The notes below the pieces were generated by a model. That model searched no databases, had not been told where the DNA came from, and saw only the letters and a program-made list of their open reading frames with translations. Of a stretch of 64,000 nucleotides of DNA, positions 28,397 to 37,313 are shown piece after piece. Made by a program: the position numbers and the translations under genes. Within the stretch, counting starts at the first letter, position 1. Each line of letters starts with the position of its first letter. Source of the DNA: Alphaproteobacteria bacterium (lineage in GTDB: Bacteria; Pseudomonadota; Alphaproteobacteria; Rhodobacterales; Rhodobacteraceae); assembly GCA_030148665.1 (NCBI GenBank), contig JASBSZ010000026.1:62001-126000 (forward strand), read 5' to 3'.

Positions 28397-28448
28397 AGGC
28401 CTGTCGAATTAGGCATCTTTTTGGAAACAACCCGACAATTACAGGCCT
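28397..28448. repeat. Inverted repeat AGGCCTGT/ACAGGCCT upstream of lysR
   Basis: AGGCCTGT at 28397-28404 and ACAGGCCT at 28441-28448 are perfect inverted copies, 36 bases apart, 36-87 bases upstream of the lysR ATG. A paired regulator site is one reading; the TTTTTC after the right arm would also allow a weak plus-strand terminator. Confidence 0.5.
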
Positions 28449-28620
28449 TTTTCTTGTACTGTTCGGATTTGCTGAAACAATCCGGCCCGTACGTTTCCGT
28501 CAGATGAACAATCCTGCCCCTTCTCTGCTGATTATTCTCAAATTTGCCGGCACTTTCCCCCGGCCCAAGGGGTTCTAGGTGGCGTTTTGGGCGCGCTGTT
28601 GATGAAATCATGTCGAAATT

Positions 28621-28707
28621 GGGCAGATGCCGCGGCTTTGTCGTGCCCGCCCGGTAACGAGGCCGGTGCAATTCGGGTCGGGCGCTGCCTGGTGTTGACG
28701 CCGGGCG
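28621..28707. repeat. Structured intergenic repeat element, copy A (diverged)
   Basis: This copy starts with GGGCAG and ends in CGGGTCGGGCGCTGCC (28674-28689), a 16-base word identical to one in copy B, followed by a hairpin GCCTGGTG-TTGA-CGCCGGGC (28687-28706). Compared with copy B the hairpin sequence has changed but all eight pairs remain, two as G-U, which suggests that the fold is what is kept. Confidence 0.7.
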
Positions 28708-28736
28708 TTCGGGTGAACAATGCTGCACAGAGGATT

Positions 28737-28780
28737 CAAATGCGTTCGCCCTGGGATATTGCCCGGGGCGATCGCATTTG
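28737..28780. repeat. 44-base near-perfect palindrome
   Basis: CAAATGCG at 28737-28744 pairs with CGCATTTG at 28773-28780, and the stem continues to 19 pairs with one mismatch and one G-U, leaving a 6-base loop at 28756-28761. It lies between the two copies of the structured repeat. Confidence 0.85.
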
Positions 28781-28969
28781 GATCTTTGTTTCGGCCCATG
28801 TCGCCTTATACCGGCCGCCTTCTGGAGTTGAGGGCAGTGCCCGGCCCGGGGTGGGCGCCGAAGCGCCCGCCCAGAGGGGCGGGTCGGGCGCTGCCCGGCC
28901 TGTCGGCCGGGCGTAAAGGGTGGAAAACTGCGGGACATGGCTGAAATGCGATCGCCCCGGGCAATATCC
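28754..28969. repeat. 26-bp perfect inverted repeat pair
   Basis: Bases 28754-28779 and 28944-28969 are exact reverse complements over 26 positions (core GCCCGGGGCGATCGCATTT and its complement). The 164-base spacer contains copy B of the structured element. The left member is also the right arm of the local palindrome, so the core is present three times. Confidence 0.88.
28832..28913. repeat. Structured intergenic repeat element, copy B
   Basis: A 17-bp stem (28832-28848 with 28880-28896, two G-U pairs) encloses a 9-bp hairpin with CGAA loop (28850-28858/28863-28871). It is followed by a perfect 8-bp hairpin GCCCGGCC-TGTC-GGCCGGGC (28893-28912). Copy A upstream shares the 16-base word and hairpin layout. 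Confidence 0.8.
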
Positions 28970-28978
28970 GGCCGCCCC

Positions 28979-29007
28979 TTGTCAACAGGAGGCCAAGGGC
29001 CTATATC
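28979..29007 (+). promoter_or_regulatory. Sigma-70-type promoter for the rimP-nusA-infB operon
   Basis: TTGTCA (28979-28984) and TATATC (29002-29007) are separated by exactly 17 bases, close to the housekeeping consensus. Transcription would begin near 29014, about 100 bases before the rimP ATG. Confidence 0.6.
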
Positions 29008-29061
29008 GGTTGCAACAGCGGCAAGACTGGCTTCCACCCCCAGCCTTCCACCGGAAATTCT

Positions 29062-29094
29062 GACGGGCCGCGCGCCCGTTTTTTTGTGCCCGTC
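29062..29094 (+). promoter_or_regulatory. Intrinsic terminator/attenuator in the rimP leader
   Basis: ACGGGC (29063-29068) pairs with GCCCGT (29074-29079), followed by seven T, a canonical terminator. The same left arm GACGGGC (29062-29068) can instead pair with GCCCGTC (29088-29094) beyond the T-run. The two folds exclude each other, as in attenuators. It lies between the promoter and the rimP start. Confidence 0.6.
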
Positions 29095-29114
29095 ACCTTC
29101 AGACAGGAAACCCG

Positions 29115-29690
29115 ATGTCCGACCTCATTGCCAAAGCGGCAATCGACAAGCGCCTTGCAGAAATCGTCCGCCCCCTGATCGAGGCGCTGGGCTTTGAACT
29201 GGTGCGCATCCGCCTGATGGCGGGCAAGAAGGCGACGCTGCAGATCATGGCCGACCGTCCCGATGGCGGGATCGAGGTCGATGACTGCGCCGAAATCTCG
29301 ACCGCCGTTTCCGCCGTGCTCGATGTCGAAGACCCGATCGAGGGCGAATATACGCTCGAGGTTTCCTCGCCCGGCATCGACCGCCCGCTGACCCGCCTCA
29401 AGGATTTCGACACATGGCAGGGCTATGACGCCAGGCTGGAAACATCCGAACTGATCGACGGGCGCAAGCGCTTTCGTGGTATCCTGCGCGGGACCGAAGG
29501 CGACGAGGTATTGATCGAGATCCCCGAAGGCGTGATCGGCCTGAAATTCGACTGGCTGGCCGAGGCCAAGCTGATCCTGACCGACGAGCTGATCGCCGAA
29601 ATGCTGAAGGCGCGCAAGACGCAGGGCCTGGATGAGGCCGCCTTTGACGAAATAGAAACAGACGAAACCCCACAAGAGGACAAATCATGA
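29115..29690 (+). CDS. rimP: Ribosome maturation factor RimP
   Basis: A 191-residue protein needed for 30S subunit assembly. The N-terminal domain shows [38 protein letters not shown], and the [13 protein letters not shown] motif is the family signature; the C-terminal SH3-like part follows, with an acidic tail ([13 protein letters not shown]). AGGAAA precedes the ATG. It is the first gene of the conserved rimP-nusA-rnpM/ylxR-infB operon and overlaps nusA by 4 bases. An attenuator-like leader precedes it. Confidence 0.96.
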   Translation: MSDLIAKAAIDKRLAEIVRPLIEALGFELVRIRLMAGKKATLQIMADRPDGGIEVDDCAEISTAVSAVLDVEDPIEGEYTLEVSSPGIDRPLTRLKDFDTWQGYDARLETSELIDGRKRFRGILRGTEGDEVLIEIPEGVIGLKFDWLAEAKLILTDELIAEMLKARKTQGLDEAAFDEIETDETPQEDKS

Positions 29691-31309
29691 GCATTACCAG
29701 TGCAAACAGGCTTGAGCTGCTGCAGATCGCCGACGCGGTCGCGCGCGAAAAGCTGATCGACCCGGATCTGGTGATCGAGGCGATGGAGGAATCCATGGCC
29801 CGCGCCGCCAAGTCGCGCTATGGGGCCGAGCTTGAAATTCACGCCCATATCGACCGCAAGACCGGCGAACTGACCATGACCCGCGTGCGCCATGTGGTGG
29901 ACGAGGTCGAAAACCACTTTACCGAAATGACGGTCGAGGATGCCCGCGCCTATCTGGATGACCCCAAGGTCGGCGACGAGATCGTCGAGGAACTGCCGCC
30001 GATGGATTTCGGCCGCATCGCCGCGCAGAGCGCCAAGCAGGTGATCCTGCAAAAGGTGCGCGAGGCCGAGCGCGCCCGCCAATACGCCGAATTCAAGGAT
30101 CGCGTGGGCGAGGTCATCAACGGTATCGTCAAGCGCGTCGAATACGGCAACGTGATCGTCGATGTCGGCCGGGGCGAGGCCATCCTGCGCCGCGATCAGC
30201 TGATCAACCGCGAAAGTTTCCGCACCGGCGACCGCGTGCGCGCATATATCCGCGAGGTTCGCGAAGAAACCCGCGGCCCCCAGATATTCCTCAGCCGCAC
30301 CGCGCCGGAATTCATGGCCGAGCTGTTCAAGATGGAGGTACCCGAAATCTATGACGGTATCATCGAGATCAAGGCGGTCGCCCGCGACCCTGGCAGCCGG
30401 GCCAAGATCGGCGTTATTTCCTATGACAACTCGATCGACCCGGTCGGTGCCTGTGTCGGCATGCGCGGCAGCCGCGTTCAGGCGGTGGTGAACGAGCTGC
30501 AGGGCGAAAAGATCGACATCATCCCCTGGAGCGAGGACGCCCCGACCTTCCTGGTCAACGCGCTGCAACCGGCCGAGGTGACCAAGGTCGTGCTGGACGA
30601 AGACGCAAACCGCGTCGAGGTTGTCGTGCCCGACGATCAGCTTTCGCTGGCCATCGGCCGGCGCGGCCAGAATGTGCGTCTGGCCAGCCAGCTGACAGGC
30701 TTTGACATCGACATCATGACCGAGGCCGAGGAATCCGAGCGCCGGCAAGTGGAATTCTCCGAGCGGACCAAGCTGTTCATGGATACGCTCAATGTCGACG
30801 AGATGGTGGCCCAGCTGCTGGTGTCCGAAGGATTCTCGACCCTCGAAGAGGTCGCCTATGTCGAGCCGGACGAACTGCTGGCAATCGACGGTTTTGATGA
30901 AGCAACCGCCGACGAACTGCAGGCGCGCGCGCGCGAATATATCGAGGAGCAGAACGCCAAGGCGCTGGAAAAGGCGCGCGAACTGGGCGTCGAGGACAGC
31001 CTGTTCGCATTCGAGGGGCTGACCCCGGAAATGTTCGTCGCGCTGGCCGAGGACGGCGTCAAGACGCTGGAAGATTTCGCGACATTGGCCGACTGGGAAC
31101 TTGCCGGCGGCTATACCACCGTGAACGGCGAACGGGTCAAGGATGACGGTATTCTCGAACCCTTCGACATGACGCTGGAAGAAGCCCAGAACCTGATCAT
31201 GACCGCGCGTATCCAGCTGGGCTGGGTCGATCCGGCCGATCTGGAATCGGACGAGGAAGAAGGCGCAGGCGATACCGACAACGAAACAACCGAGGAGACC
31301 GAGGCCTGA
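29687..31309 (+). CDS. nusA: Transcription termination/antitermination factor NusA
   Basis: A 540-residue RNA polymerase-binding factor controlling pausing, termination and antitermination. The order is N-terminal domain (1-130), S1 domain (about 135-200, [22 protein letters not shown]), two KH domains (about 230-350, with [25 protein letters not shown] and [22 protein letters not shown]), and two acidic repeat-like C-terminal segments. The acidic end ([19 protein letters not shown]) is typical of alphaproteobacteria. Coupled to rimP by ATGA. Confidence 0.97.
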   Translation: MSITSANRLELLQIADAVAREKLIDPDLVIEAMEESMARAAKSRYGAELEIHAHIDRKTGELTMTRVRHVVDEVENHFTEMTVEDARAYLDDPKVGDEIVEELPPMDFGRIAAQSAKQVILQKVREAERARQYAEFKDRVGEVINGIVKRVEYGNVIVDVGRGEAILRRDQLINRESFRTGDRVRAYIREVREETRGPQIFLSRTAPEFMAELFKMEVPEIYDGIIEIKAVARDPGSRAKIGVISYDNSIDPVGACVGMRGSRVQAVVNELQGEKIDIIPWSEDAPTFLVNALQPAEVTKVVLDEDANRVEVVVPDDQLSLAIGRRGQNVRLASQLTGFDIDIMTEAEESERRQVEFSERTKLFMDTLNVDEMVAQLLVSEGFSTLEEVAYVEPDELLAIDGFDEATADELQARAREYIEEQNAKALEKARELGVEDSLFAFEGLTPEMFVALAEDGVKTLEDFATLADWELAGGYTTVNGERVKDDGILEPFDMTLEEAQNLIMTARIQLGWVDPADLESDEEEGAGDTDNETTEETEA

Positions 31310-31327
31310 TTCTTCGGGCCTCGGAGC

Positions 31328-31990
31328 ATGCCCGTGACGCGTGGCGGTCGGAAAAAACAGCGAACCGAACCCCAGCGCCGATGCATTGTCACCGGCGCGA
31401 CGGGGCCATGCGCCGGGATGATCCGTTTCGTTGTCGGCCCGGATGACGTGATCGTGCCCGACATCCGGGGTAATCTGCCCGGACGTGGCATTTGGGTCAC
31501 GGCGCAGCGCGATCTGCTGCAAAATGCCGTGGACAGGCATCTTTTCCGGCGTGCGGCGCGAAGGGCTGTTGAGGTTCCCGCGGACCTCGTGTTAAGGACC
31601 GAGGCCGTTCTTGCACATCATGTGATCAGCCTGCTGTCACTTGCCCGCAAGAGCGGCGAGGCAATTGCCGGATTCGAAAAGGTCAAACAGGCTGTTACCT
31701 CGGGTACAGCCGCGCTTTTGTTGCAGGCCAGTGACGGCTCGGACAGCCAAAAGCGCAAGATTCGCCCCCCAAAAGGTGAAAACAGCCTTGTTTCCTGCCT
31801 TTCGGGGCGTGAATTGGGTTTGGCATTCGGGCGGGAAAATGTGATACATGCCGCGCTTGCCGCTGGCGGATTGTGCGATCGTATTGTAGAGGAAGCCTCA
31901 AGACTTGCAGGTATCCGCGGTCAAGATGTCTCCGGCAAGGCAGACGCATCCGGCACGAGGCCGGAACAAGAAGGTGTTAAGGACGTATGA
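31328..31990 (+). CDS. RnpM/YlxR-domain plus L7Ae-like RNA-binding protein
   Basis: A 220-residue protein. Residues about 10-80 form the YlxR (DUF448, now RnpM) domain: [23 protein letters not shown] and [21 protein letters not shown]. Residues about 95-190 resemble an L7Ae/L30e RNA-binding fold ([37 protein letters not shown], then [23 protein letters not shown]). The joined two-domain form between nusA and infB is the usual alphaproteobacterial arrangement. In Bacillus the YlxR part binds and modulates RNase P; a like role here is inference. It overlaps infB by 4 bases. Confidence 0.9.
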   Translation: MPVTRGGRKKQRTEPQRRCIVTGATGPCAGMIRFVVGPDDVIVPDIRGNLPGRGIWVTAQRDLLQNAVDRHLFRRAARRAVEVPADLVLRTEAVLAHHVISLLSLARKSGEAIAGFEKVKQAVTSGTAALLLQASDGSDSQKRKIRPPKGENSLVSCLSGRELGLAFGRENVIHAALAAGGLCDRIVEEASRLAGIRGQDVSGKADASGTRPEQEGVKDV

Positions 31991-34503
31991 GCGATAACGA
32001 CAACAAATCCGGCAAACCCCTCGGCCTGCGCGGTGGCGGGGATCGGAGTCATGTGCGCCAGAGCTTTTCCCATGGACGGACAAAATCCGTCGTGGTCGAG
32101 AAAAAGCGCAAGCGCATCGTCGTGCCCAAACCCGGCGCCACAACGACGGCGTCCACCAGAACACCATCGAAATCGGCCCAGACGCAGCAGCGTCAGGCAG
32201 AAACCAGCCAGACCAAGCGCCCGGCAGGCATTTCCGATGCCGAACTCGAACGTCGGCTCAAGGCGCTCAAGGCCGCCAAGGAGCGCGAGGCCGAAGAGGC
32301 CCGCAAGCGCGAGGAAGAGGCCCGCAAGCGCGAGGAAGAGCGCGCCGCCCGCCGCGCCGAACGCGAGGCCAAGGAACGCGAGGAACGTGAACGCGAAGAA
32401 CGCGCCCGCGCCAAGGCCGAAGAGGAAAAGCGCGCCCAGGAGGCAGCCAAGGCACCCGCTGCGCCTGTGGCGCCAGTCGAACCCCCCGCAAAGGCGGCCG
32501 AACCGTCGCGCCCCGCGCCAAACCGCATGGCACCTGCCAAGAAACCGCAGGGCGCCCGCGAAGAACCCAAGAAACCGACACGCAACAAGGGCGGCGGCGA
32601 TCGTCGTCGCTCGGGCAAGCTGACCATCAACCAGGCCCTTTCGGGTGGCGATGGCGGGCGCCAGCGCTCGCTTGCAGCCATGAAACGCAAGCAGGAGCGC
32701 GAGCGCCGCAAGGCCATGGGCGACAGCGGCCCGCGCGAAAAGATCGTGCGCGACGTGCAGGTGCCCGAGGCCATCACCGTTCAGGAACTGGCCAACCGCA
32801 TGGCCGAACGTGTCGCCGCGGTCGTCAAGGTGTTGATGCAAAACGGCATCATGGCCACCCAGAACCAGACCATCGACGCCGACACCGCCGAGCTGATCGT
32901 CGAGGAATTCGGCCACCGCGTCGTGCGCGTCTCGGACGCCGATGTCGAAGATGCCATCGTCCAGATCGAGGACAAGCCCGAGGACCTGAAACCCCGGCCC
33001 CCGGTCATCACCATCATGGGCCACGTCGACCACGGCAAGACCTCGATCCTTGACGCCATCCGCAAGACCAACGTCACCTCGGGCGAGGCTGGCGGCATCA
33101 CCCAGCATATCGGCGCCTATCAGATCACCACGGAATCCGGCCATGTGCTGACCTTCCTGGATACGCCCGGCCACGCGGCCTTTACGTCAATGCGGGCACG
33201 CGGCGCTCAGGTGACCGATATCGTCGTGCTGGTCGTCGCCGCCGATGACAGCGTCATGCCCCAGACCATCGAGGCCATCAACCACGCCAAGGCTGCCGGT
33301 GTGCCGATGATCGTTGCGATCAACAAGATCGACCGCCCCGGCGCCGACCCTGACAAGGTGCGCACCGAGCTGTTGCAGCACGAGGTCATCGTCGAAAAGA
33401 TGTCCGGCGACGTGCTGGATGTCGAGGTTTCGGCGAAAACCGGCGAGGGCCTTGACCAACTGCTTGAAAACATCGTGCTTCAGTCGGAATTGCTCGAACT
33501 CAAGGCCAACCCCGACCGCCCCGCCGAAGGTGCCGTGATCGAGGCCAAACTCGATACCGGCCGCGGCCCGGTTGCCACTGTTCTGGTGCAAAAGGGCACC
33601 CTGCATCGTGGCGATATCTTTGTCGTCGGCGAACAGTGGGGCAAGGTTCGCGCGCTGATCAACGACAAGGGCGCGCGCGTGAATGACGCCGGCCCCTCGA
33701 CCCCGGTCGAAGTGCTTGGCCTGCACGGCACACCCGAGGCCGGCGATGTCCTGAACGTCGTCGATGACGAGGCCACCGCGCGCGAGATCGCCGCATATCG
33801 CACCCAGCTTGCCAAGGACAAAAAGGCCGCCGCAGGTGCGGCAACCACGCTTGACCAGCTGCTGGCCAAGGCCAAGGCAGATGAAAACGTCAGGGAACTG
33901 CCGATTGTCGTCAAGGCCGACGTGCAGGGCTCGGCAGAGGCTATCGTTCAGGCGATGGAAAAGGTCGGCAATGACGAGGTGCGCGTGCGCGTACTGCATT
34001 CCGGCGTCGGCGCCATCACCGAATCCGACGTGACCCTGGCCGAGGCTTCGGGTGCCCCGATCATCGGCTTCAACGTTCGTGCTAACGCACAGGCGCGTGC
34101 CGCCGCCCGCCAGAAGGGTGTGGAGATCCGCTATTATTCCATCATCTACGACCTGGTGGACGATATCAAACAGGCGGCCTCGGGCCTCTTGTCGGCCGAG
34201 ATCAAGGAAACCTTCATCGGTTATGCCAGCATCAAGGAGGTGTTCAAGATCACCGGCGTTGGCAAGATCGCGGGCTGTGTCGTCACCGAAGGCGTTGCAC
34301 GGCGTTCGGCAGGTGTACGCCTGCTGCGCGACAATGTCGTTATCCACGAAGGCAGGCTGAAAACGCTGAAACGCTTCAAGGACGAGGTGAAAGAGGTTCA
34401 GGCGGGTCAGGAATGCGGCATGGCCTTTGAAAACTACGAAGACATCCGCCCCGGCGACGTCATCGAGATCTTTGAAACCGAAGAGATTGAACGCAGCCTG
34501 TGA
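31987..34503 (+). CDS. infB: Translation initiation factor IF-2
   Basis: An 838-residue GTPase that brings initiator tRNA to the 30S subunit. The N-terminal third (about 35-260) is a low-complexity highly charged Glu/Arg/Lys/Ala region ([18 protein letters not shown]) followed by a basic Gly/Arg part. The G domain starts near 340 with GHVDHGKT at 345-352, DTPGHAAF, and [10 protein letters not shown]. Domains II, III and the C-terminal C2 domain complete the protein. Length is usual for Rhodobacterales. Coupled to the RnpM/L7Ae gene by ATGA. Confidence 0.97.
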   Translation: MSDNDNKSGKPLGLRGGGDRSHVRQSFSHGRTKSVVVEKKRKRIVVPKPGATTTASTRTPSKSAQTQQRQAETSQTKRPAGISDAELERRLKALKAAKEREAEEARKREEEARKREEERAARRAEREAKEREEREREERARAKAEEEKRAQEAAKAPAAPVAPVEPPAKAAEPSRPAPNRMAPAKKPQGAREEPKKPTRNKGGGDRRRSGKLTINQALSGGDGGRQRSLAAMKRKQERERRKAMGDSGPREKIVRDVQVPEAITVQELANRMAERVAAVVKVLMQNGIMATQNQTIDADTAELIVEEFGHRVVRVSDADVEDAIVQIEDKPEDLKPRPPVITIMGHVDHGKTSILDAIRKTNVTSGEAGGITQHIGAYQITTESGHVLTFLDTPGHAAFTSMRARGAQVTDIVVLVVAADDSVMPQTIEAINHAKAAGVPMIVAINKIDRPGADPDKVRTELLQHEVIVEKMSGDVLDVEVSAKTGEGLDQLLENIVLQSELLELKANPDRPAEGAVIEAKLDTGRGPVATVLVQKGTLHRGDIFVVGEQWGKVRALINDKGARVNDAGPSTPVEVLGLHGTPEAGDVLNVVDDEATAREIAAYRTQLAKDKKAAAGAATTLDQLLAKAKADENVRELPIVVKADVQGSAEAIVQAMEKVGNDEVRVRVLHSGVGAITESDVTLAEASGAPIIGFNVRANAQARAAARQKGVEIRYYSIIYDLVDDIKQAASGLLSAEIKETFIGYASIKEVFKITGVGKIAGCVVTEGVARRSAGVRLLRDNVVIHEGRLKTLKRFKDEVKEVQAGQECGMAFENYEDIRPGDVIEIFETEEIERSL

Positions 34504-34513
34504 TCTCTCTAAG

Positions 34514-34530
34514 GTGGCGACAATCGCCAC
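34514..34530 (+). other. Hairpin between infB and the downstream gene
   Basis: GTGGCGA (34514-34520) and TCGCCAC (34524-34530) form a perfect 7-bp stem with a 3-base loop, 11 bases after the infB stop. No T-run follows, so read-through into the next gene pair is possible. Confidence 0.5.
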
Positions 34531-34569
34531 TCTGGAGGTGGCCTAATCGATCTGTTTGCGTGAGATTTG

Positions 34570-35538
34570 ATGGCGGACATTGCTGAACCCGACCCGAACG
34601 CGGGGAAAATGGCCCCGCGCTGGCTGGCCGAGATGCGTACCAGCACGGTTGACGGCCACAGGGTGGACCGACCTCACGGTTTCTATGTCAATTATCAGAA
34701 ATTTGCGGCCATCCACGTCGCCCGCGGCAAGGATGTCCTGATCGTTGCCTTTGACAACCTGTCCTCGGTCAACGACACCAGCCTCGAACGCGAAACCTGG
34801 GGCGACAAGTTCTACGCTGAAAAGGGCTGGTCCAGCCTCGGCATCATCTCGTTCGATGCAAACTGGTACCGCGACGACGTTCTGTTCGACTATCTCGAAT
34901 CCCTGCGGGATCAGGGGTTTTTCCGCCAGTTCGGCAAGGTGGTCTTTACCGGAACCTCGATGGGCGGCTATGCGGCATGCGCCTTTTGCGGGCTTGCGCC
35001 CGGATCGATCGTCCTGGCCTATTCACCCCAGTCCACCCTGAAAAAGGACCTCGTCCCGTGGGAGAAACGATTCAACCGCGGCCGCCAGCAGGACTGGTCG
35101 GGACGTTACGCCGACGCCGCCGCGCTGACCGGATCGGCCAAAAGGGTCTATCTCTGCTATGACCCTTACATGGAGGGTGACAAGGCCCACGCAGACCGGT
35201 TCTCGGGCGACAATATCGTCCACCTGCCGACCAACTATGTCGGTCACAAGACGGTCGTCTTTCTGCGCCGGGCCAATATCCTGAAACAGGTTACCAGCAT
35301 GTGTGTCAGCGGCGAGATGACCCCACGCACCTTCTACGCGCTGTATCGCACCAGACGAAAACTGCCGTGGTACTACATGGGGCTGATGGACATGGCGATG
35401 GAGCGTGGACATATGGGCCTGGCCCGGCGGGTCATCCGCGGGTCGGGACCGGCCTCGGGCAACCCCAACCTGCCAAAGGCCCTTGAAAGGCGCATGAAGC
35501 TGTTCATCGAAACCCGCAAAAAGAAAGGAAAAAGATGA
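34570..35538 (+). CDS. Alpha/beta-hydrolase-like protein linked to a GT61 glycosyltransferase
   Basis: A 322-residue protein I cannot assign to a named function. It carries a nucleophile-elbow-like GTSMGGYAA at about 136-144, a possible acid in YDPYMEGDKAHAD at about 199-211 and a possible base histidine in NYVGHKTVV at about 224-232, in the order of an alpha/beta-hydrolase triad. No signal peptide is seen, so it is likely cytoplasmic. I used the ATG at 34570; a TTG lies directly before it. The stop overlaps the start of a GT61 glycosyltransferase gene (ATGA), which suggests work on a surface glycan, for example as a deacylase or esterase. Similar genes occur in Rhodobacterales near polysaccharide genes. 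Confidence 0.72.
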   Translation: MADIAEPDPNAGKMAPRWLAEMRTSTVDGHRVDRPHGFYVNYQKFAAIHVARGKDVLIVAFDNLSSVNDTSLERETWGDKFYAEKGWSSLGIISFDANWYRDDVLFDYLESLRDQGFFRQFGKVVFTGTSMGGYAACAFCGLAPGSIVLAYSPQSTLKKDLVPWEKRFNRGRQQDWSGRYADAAALTGSAKRVYLCYDPYMEGDKAHADRFSGDNIVHLPTNYVGHKTVVFLRRANILKQVTSMCVSGEMTPRTFYALYRTRRKLPWYYMGLMDMAMERGHMGLARRVIRGSGPASGNPNLPKALERRMKLFIETRKKKGKR

Positions 35539-36644
35539 CACACGCGCCCGACCTGTCGCATGGCCGACCAGGAACCATCCGCGACATCGAAAACGGTCTC
35601 ATCGTTCCCATCCCCAACGATACCGACACGGTCCAGCCCCTTGAAACCGGCGTGCTTGATGCCAACGGTGCCCTGGTCGAGGAGAGTGTCACCTGGCGGG
35701 ATGGCCGCGCCTTCTCCCTGCCGCCGCGCACACCCGCACCCGAGGAAATCGACACGAGGTCGGGCACGGTCATGTTCGCCGGGCTGATGTTTGGCCATTT
35801 CGGTCATTTTCTTGTCGAATCCACCGCCCGCCTCTGGGCGTATGAGCGCCTCAAGGACCAGATCGAAGCCATCGTGTTCGTCCCCAAGGTACAGCGTCGC
35901 ATCGACCATGTGCTGAACGTCTATACTCCGTTCATGCGGCTTCTTGGAATCGAGGCCCCGCTGATCAATCTGGAAACACCCGCCAGATACGACCATGTCC
36001 TTGTTCCCCAACAGGGTTTCGGCATGTTCGGCATGATCGAGGGCCTGCCCGAATACCGCGAATTCATGCGCACCCGCATGGGCGCCAGGATCCGCGACGA
36101 CGGGGCCAGAAAGCTGTACATATCCCGCTCGGCCCTGCCCAAACAACGTGGCGGCCTTTTGGGCGAAGAACTGATCGAGGAATATCTTGCCGCCGAGGGG
36201 TACGAAATCTTCCACCCGCAACAGCATGATTTCGAAACCCAGCTGGCCGCCTACAAATCGGCCGACTACATCGTCTCGGCCGATGGCAGCCCGCTGCACA
36301 TGGCCGCACTGGTGGTCAAGGAGGGCGCGAAAATCGCGGTGATCGCCCGTCGTCCCGCGGTTGCCGAACAGTTCGAAATCCAGTTCCGCGCCTTCTGCGG
36401 TATCAAAACCGTCACCATTGACGCGCTGAAAAGCCACTGGATCCCGGTCAACAACGCACGCCCCTCGCGCCTGTCCTATGGCGAGCTCGATTTTCCGACC
36501 CTGCACGCGCAGTTGAAACAGGGCGGGCTGATCCAGGGCGCAACCCCGTGGCCGGAAATGACGGATGAGCAACGCACGAAAATCATGGCCGATCTGGAAG
36601 AGCGGCAAAAGATCGGGTTCAAGCTGTACCAGCCCGGGGGCTGA
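35535..36644 (+). CDS. Glycosyltransferase family 61 protein (DUF563)
   Basis: A 369-residue glycosyltransferase of the GT61 type. The family features are FGHFGHFLVESTARLWA at about 86-102, the KLYISRSALPKQRGGLLGEELIEEYL stretch at about 193-218, and EIFHPQQHDFETQLAAYKSADYIVSADGSPLHMAAL at about 224-259. It should transfer a pentose or hexose to a surface polysaccharide or lipid; donor and acceptor cannot be read. It is coupled to the hydrolase-like gene upstream. The gap of 114 bases to hslV carries a heat-shock promoter, so the unit ends here, although I see no terminator. Confidence 0.85.
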   Translation: MTHAPDLSHGRPGTIRDIENGLIVPIPNDTDTVQPLETGVLDANGALVEESVTWRDGRAFSLPPRTPAPEEIDTRSGTVMFAGLMFGHFGHFLVESTARLWAYERLKDQIEAIVFVPKVQRRIDHVLNVYTPFMRLLGIEAPLINLETPARYDHVLVPQQGFGMFGMIEGLPEYREFMRTRMGARIRDDGARKLYISRSALPKQRGGLLGEELIEEYLAAEGYEIFHPQQHDFETQLAAYKSADYIVSADGSPLHMAALVVKEGAKIAVIARRPAVAEQFEIQFRAFCGIKTVTIDALKSHWIPVNNARPSRLSYGELDFPTLHAQLKQGGLIQGATPWPEMTDEQRTKIMADLEERQKIGFKLYQPGG

Positions 36645-36705
36645 CGCCCAGGCGCTTCTTCTTTGCCCAAATACGCGTTTCACACCACCGGCACCCCGCG
36701 CAACG

Positions 36706-36734
36706 CTTGTCTGGATGCGGCTCAGCATCCATAT
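36706..36734 (+). promoter_or_regulatory. RpoH (sigma-32)-type heat-shock promoter for hslV
   Basis: CTTGTC (36706-36711), a 17-base spacer, and CCATAT (36729-36734) match the alphaproteobacterial RpoH pattern (CTTG-N17/18-CyTAT-like). It lies 25 bases before the hslV start, consistent with a short leader. Confidence 0.65.
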
Positions 36735-36758
36735 ACATCCCCAAGGCGGAGACAGAAC

Positions 36759-37313
36759 ATGAACGACAAATTCCCCGGATGGCATGGCACCACGATTGTT
36801 GCCGTGCGCAAGAATGGCCAGGTTGCCGTTGTCGGTGACGGTCAGGTCAGCCTTGGCCAGACGGTCATCAAGGGCAGCGCCCGCAAGGTGCGGCGCATCT
36901 CGCCGGGCGGTTTTGACGTGGTCTGCGGTTTTGCCGGCTCGACCGCCGACGCCTTTACCCTGCTGGAGCGGCTTGAGACCAAGCTCGAAGCCTCGCCCGG
37001 CCAGCTGGCCCGCGCCAGTGTCGAGCTGGCCAAGGACTGGCGCACCGACAAGTATCTGCGCAACCTCGAAGCCATGCTGATCGTGACCGACGGCAAGGAT
37101 CTGCTGGTCATCACCGGCGCGGGTGACGTGCTGGAACCGGAACATGACATCGCCGCCATCGGATCGGGCGGAAATTTCGCGCTGGCCGCGGCACGCGCCA
37201 TGATGGATACCGACCGCACGGCCGAGGAAATCGCCCGCCGCGCGCTCGAGATCGCCTCGGACATCTGCGTTTATACCAACGGCAACGCAACGGTTGAGGT
37301 CATCAATGGCTGA
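36759..37313 (+). CDS. hslV: ATP-dependent protease peptidase subunit HslV
   Basis: A 184-residue threonine protease of the proteasome-like HslVU complex. The N-terminal ten residues are removed to expose Thr11 in [10 protein letters not shown] as nucleophile; [21 protein letters not shown] and [12 protein letters not shown] are family signatures. The ATG at 36759 follows GGAGA; an earlier in-frame start at 36663 would overlap the promoter. Its stop overlaps the next gene by 8 bases. Expression is likely induced by heat through the RpoH-type promoter. Confidence 0.96.
   Translation: MNDKFPGWHGTTIVAVRKNGQVAVVGDGQVSLGQTVIKGSARKVRRISPGGFDVVCGFAGSTADAFTLLERLETKLEASPGQLARASVELAKDWRTDKYLRNLEAMLIVTDGKDLLVITGAGDVLEPEHDIAAIGSGGNFALAAARAMMDTDRTAEEIARRALEIASDICVYTNGNATVEVING

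Larger units (their letters stand above)
28362..29114. other. 753-base gene-free region with nested palindromic repeats
   Basis: No credible gene is found between lysR and rimP. From left to right it holds a LysR-side inverted repeat, two copies of a structured GC-rich element, a 44-base palindrome whose right arm recurs inverted 160 bases later, then a promoter and an attenuator-like leader for rimP. These parts are listed separately. Confidence 0.85.

Noticed and set aside
28621-28969. CRISPR array
   Set aside because: The repeats are too few, differ in length and are inverted rather than regularly spaced direct repeats; no cas genes are in the window.
28345-29037. A 230-residue minus-strand frame across the repeat region
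   Set aside because: It overlaps the lysR start and reads through the palindromes and the structured repeat; no domain or ribosome binding site supports it.
29423-31540. A 705-residue open frame on the minus strand
   Set aside because: It is antisense to rimP, nusA and the RnpM/L7Ae gene, all with clear family motifs; long antisense frames are expected in GC-rich DNA, and its protein shows no recognisable motif.
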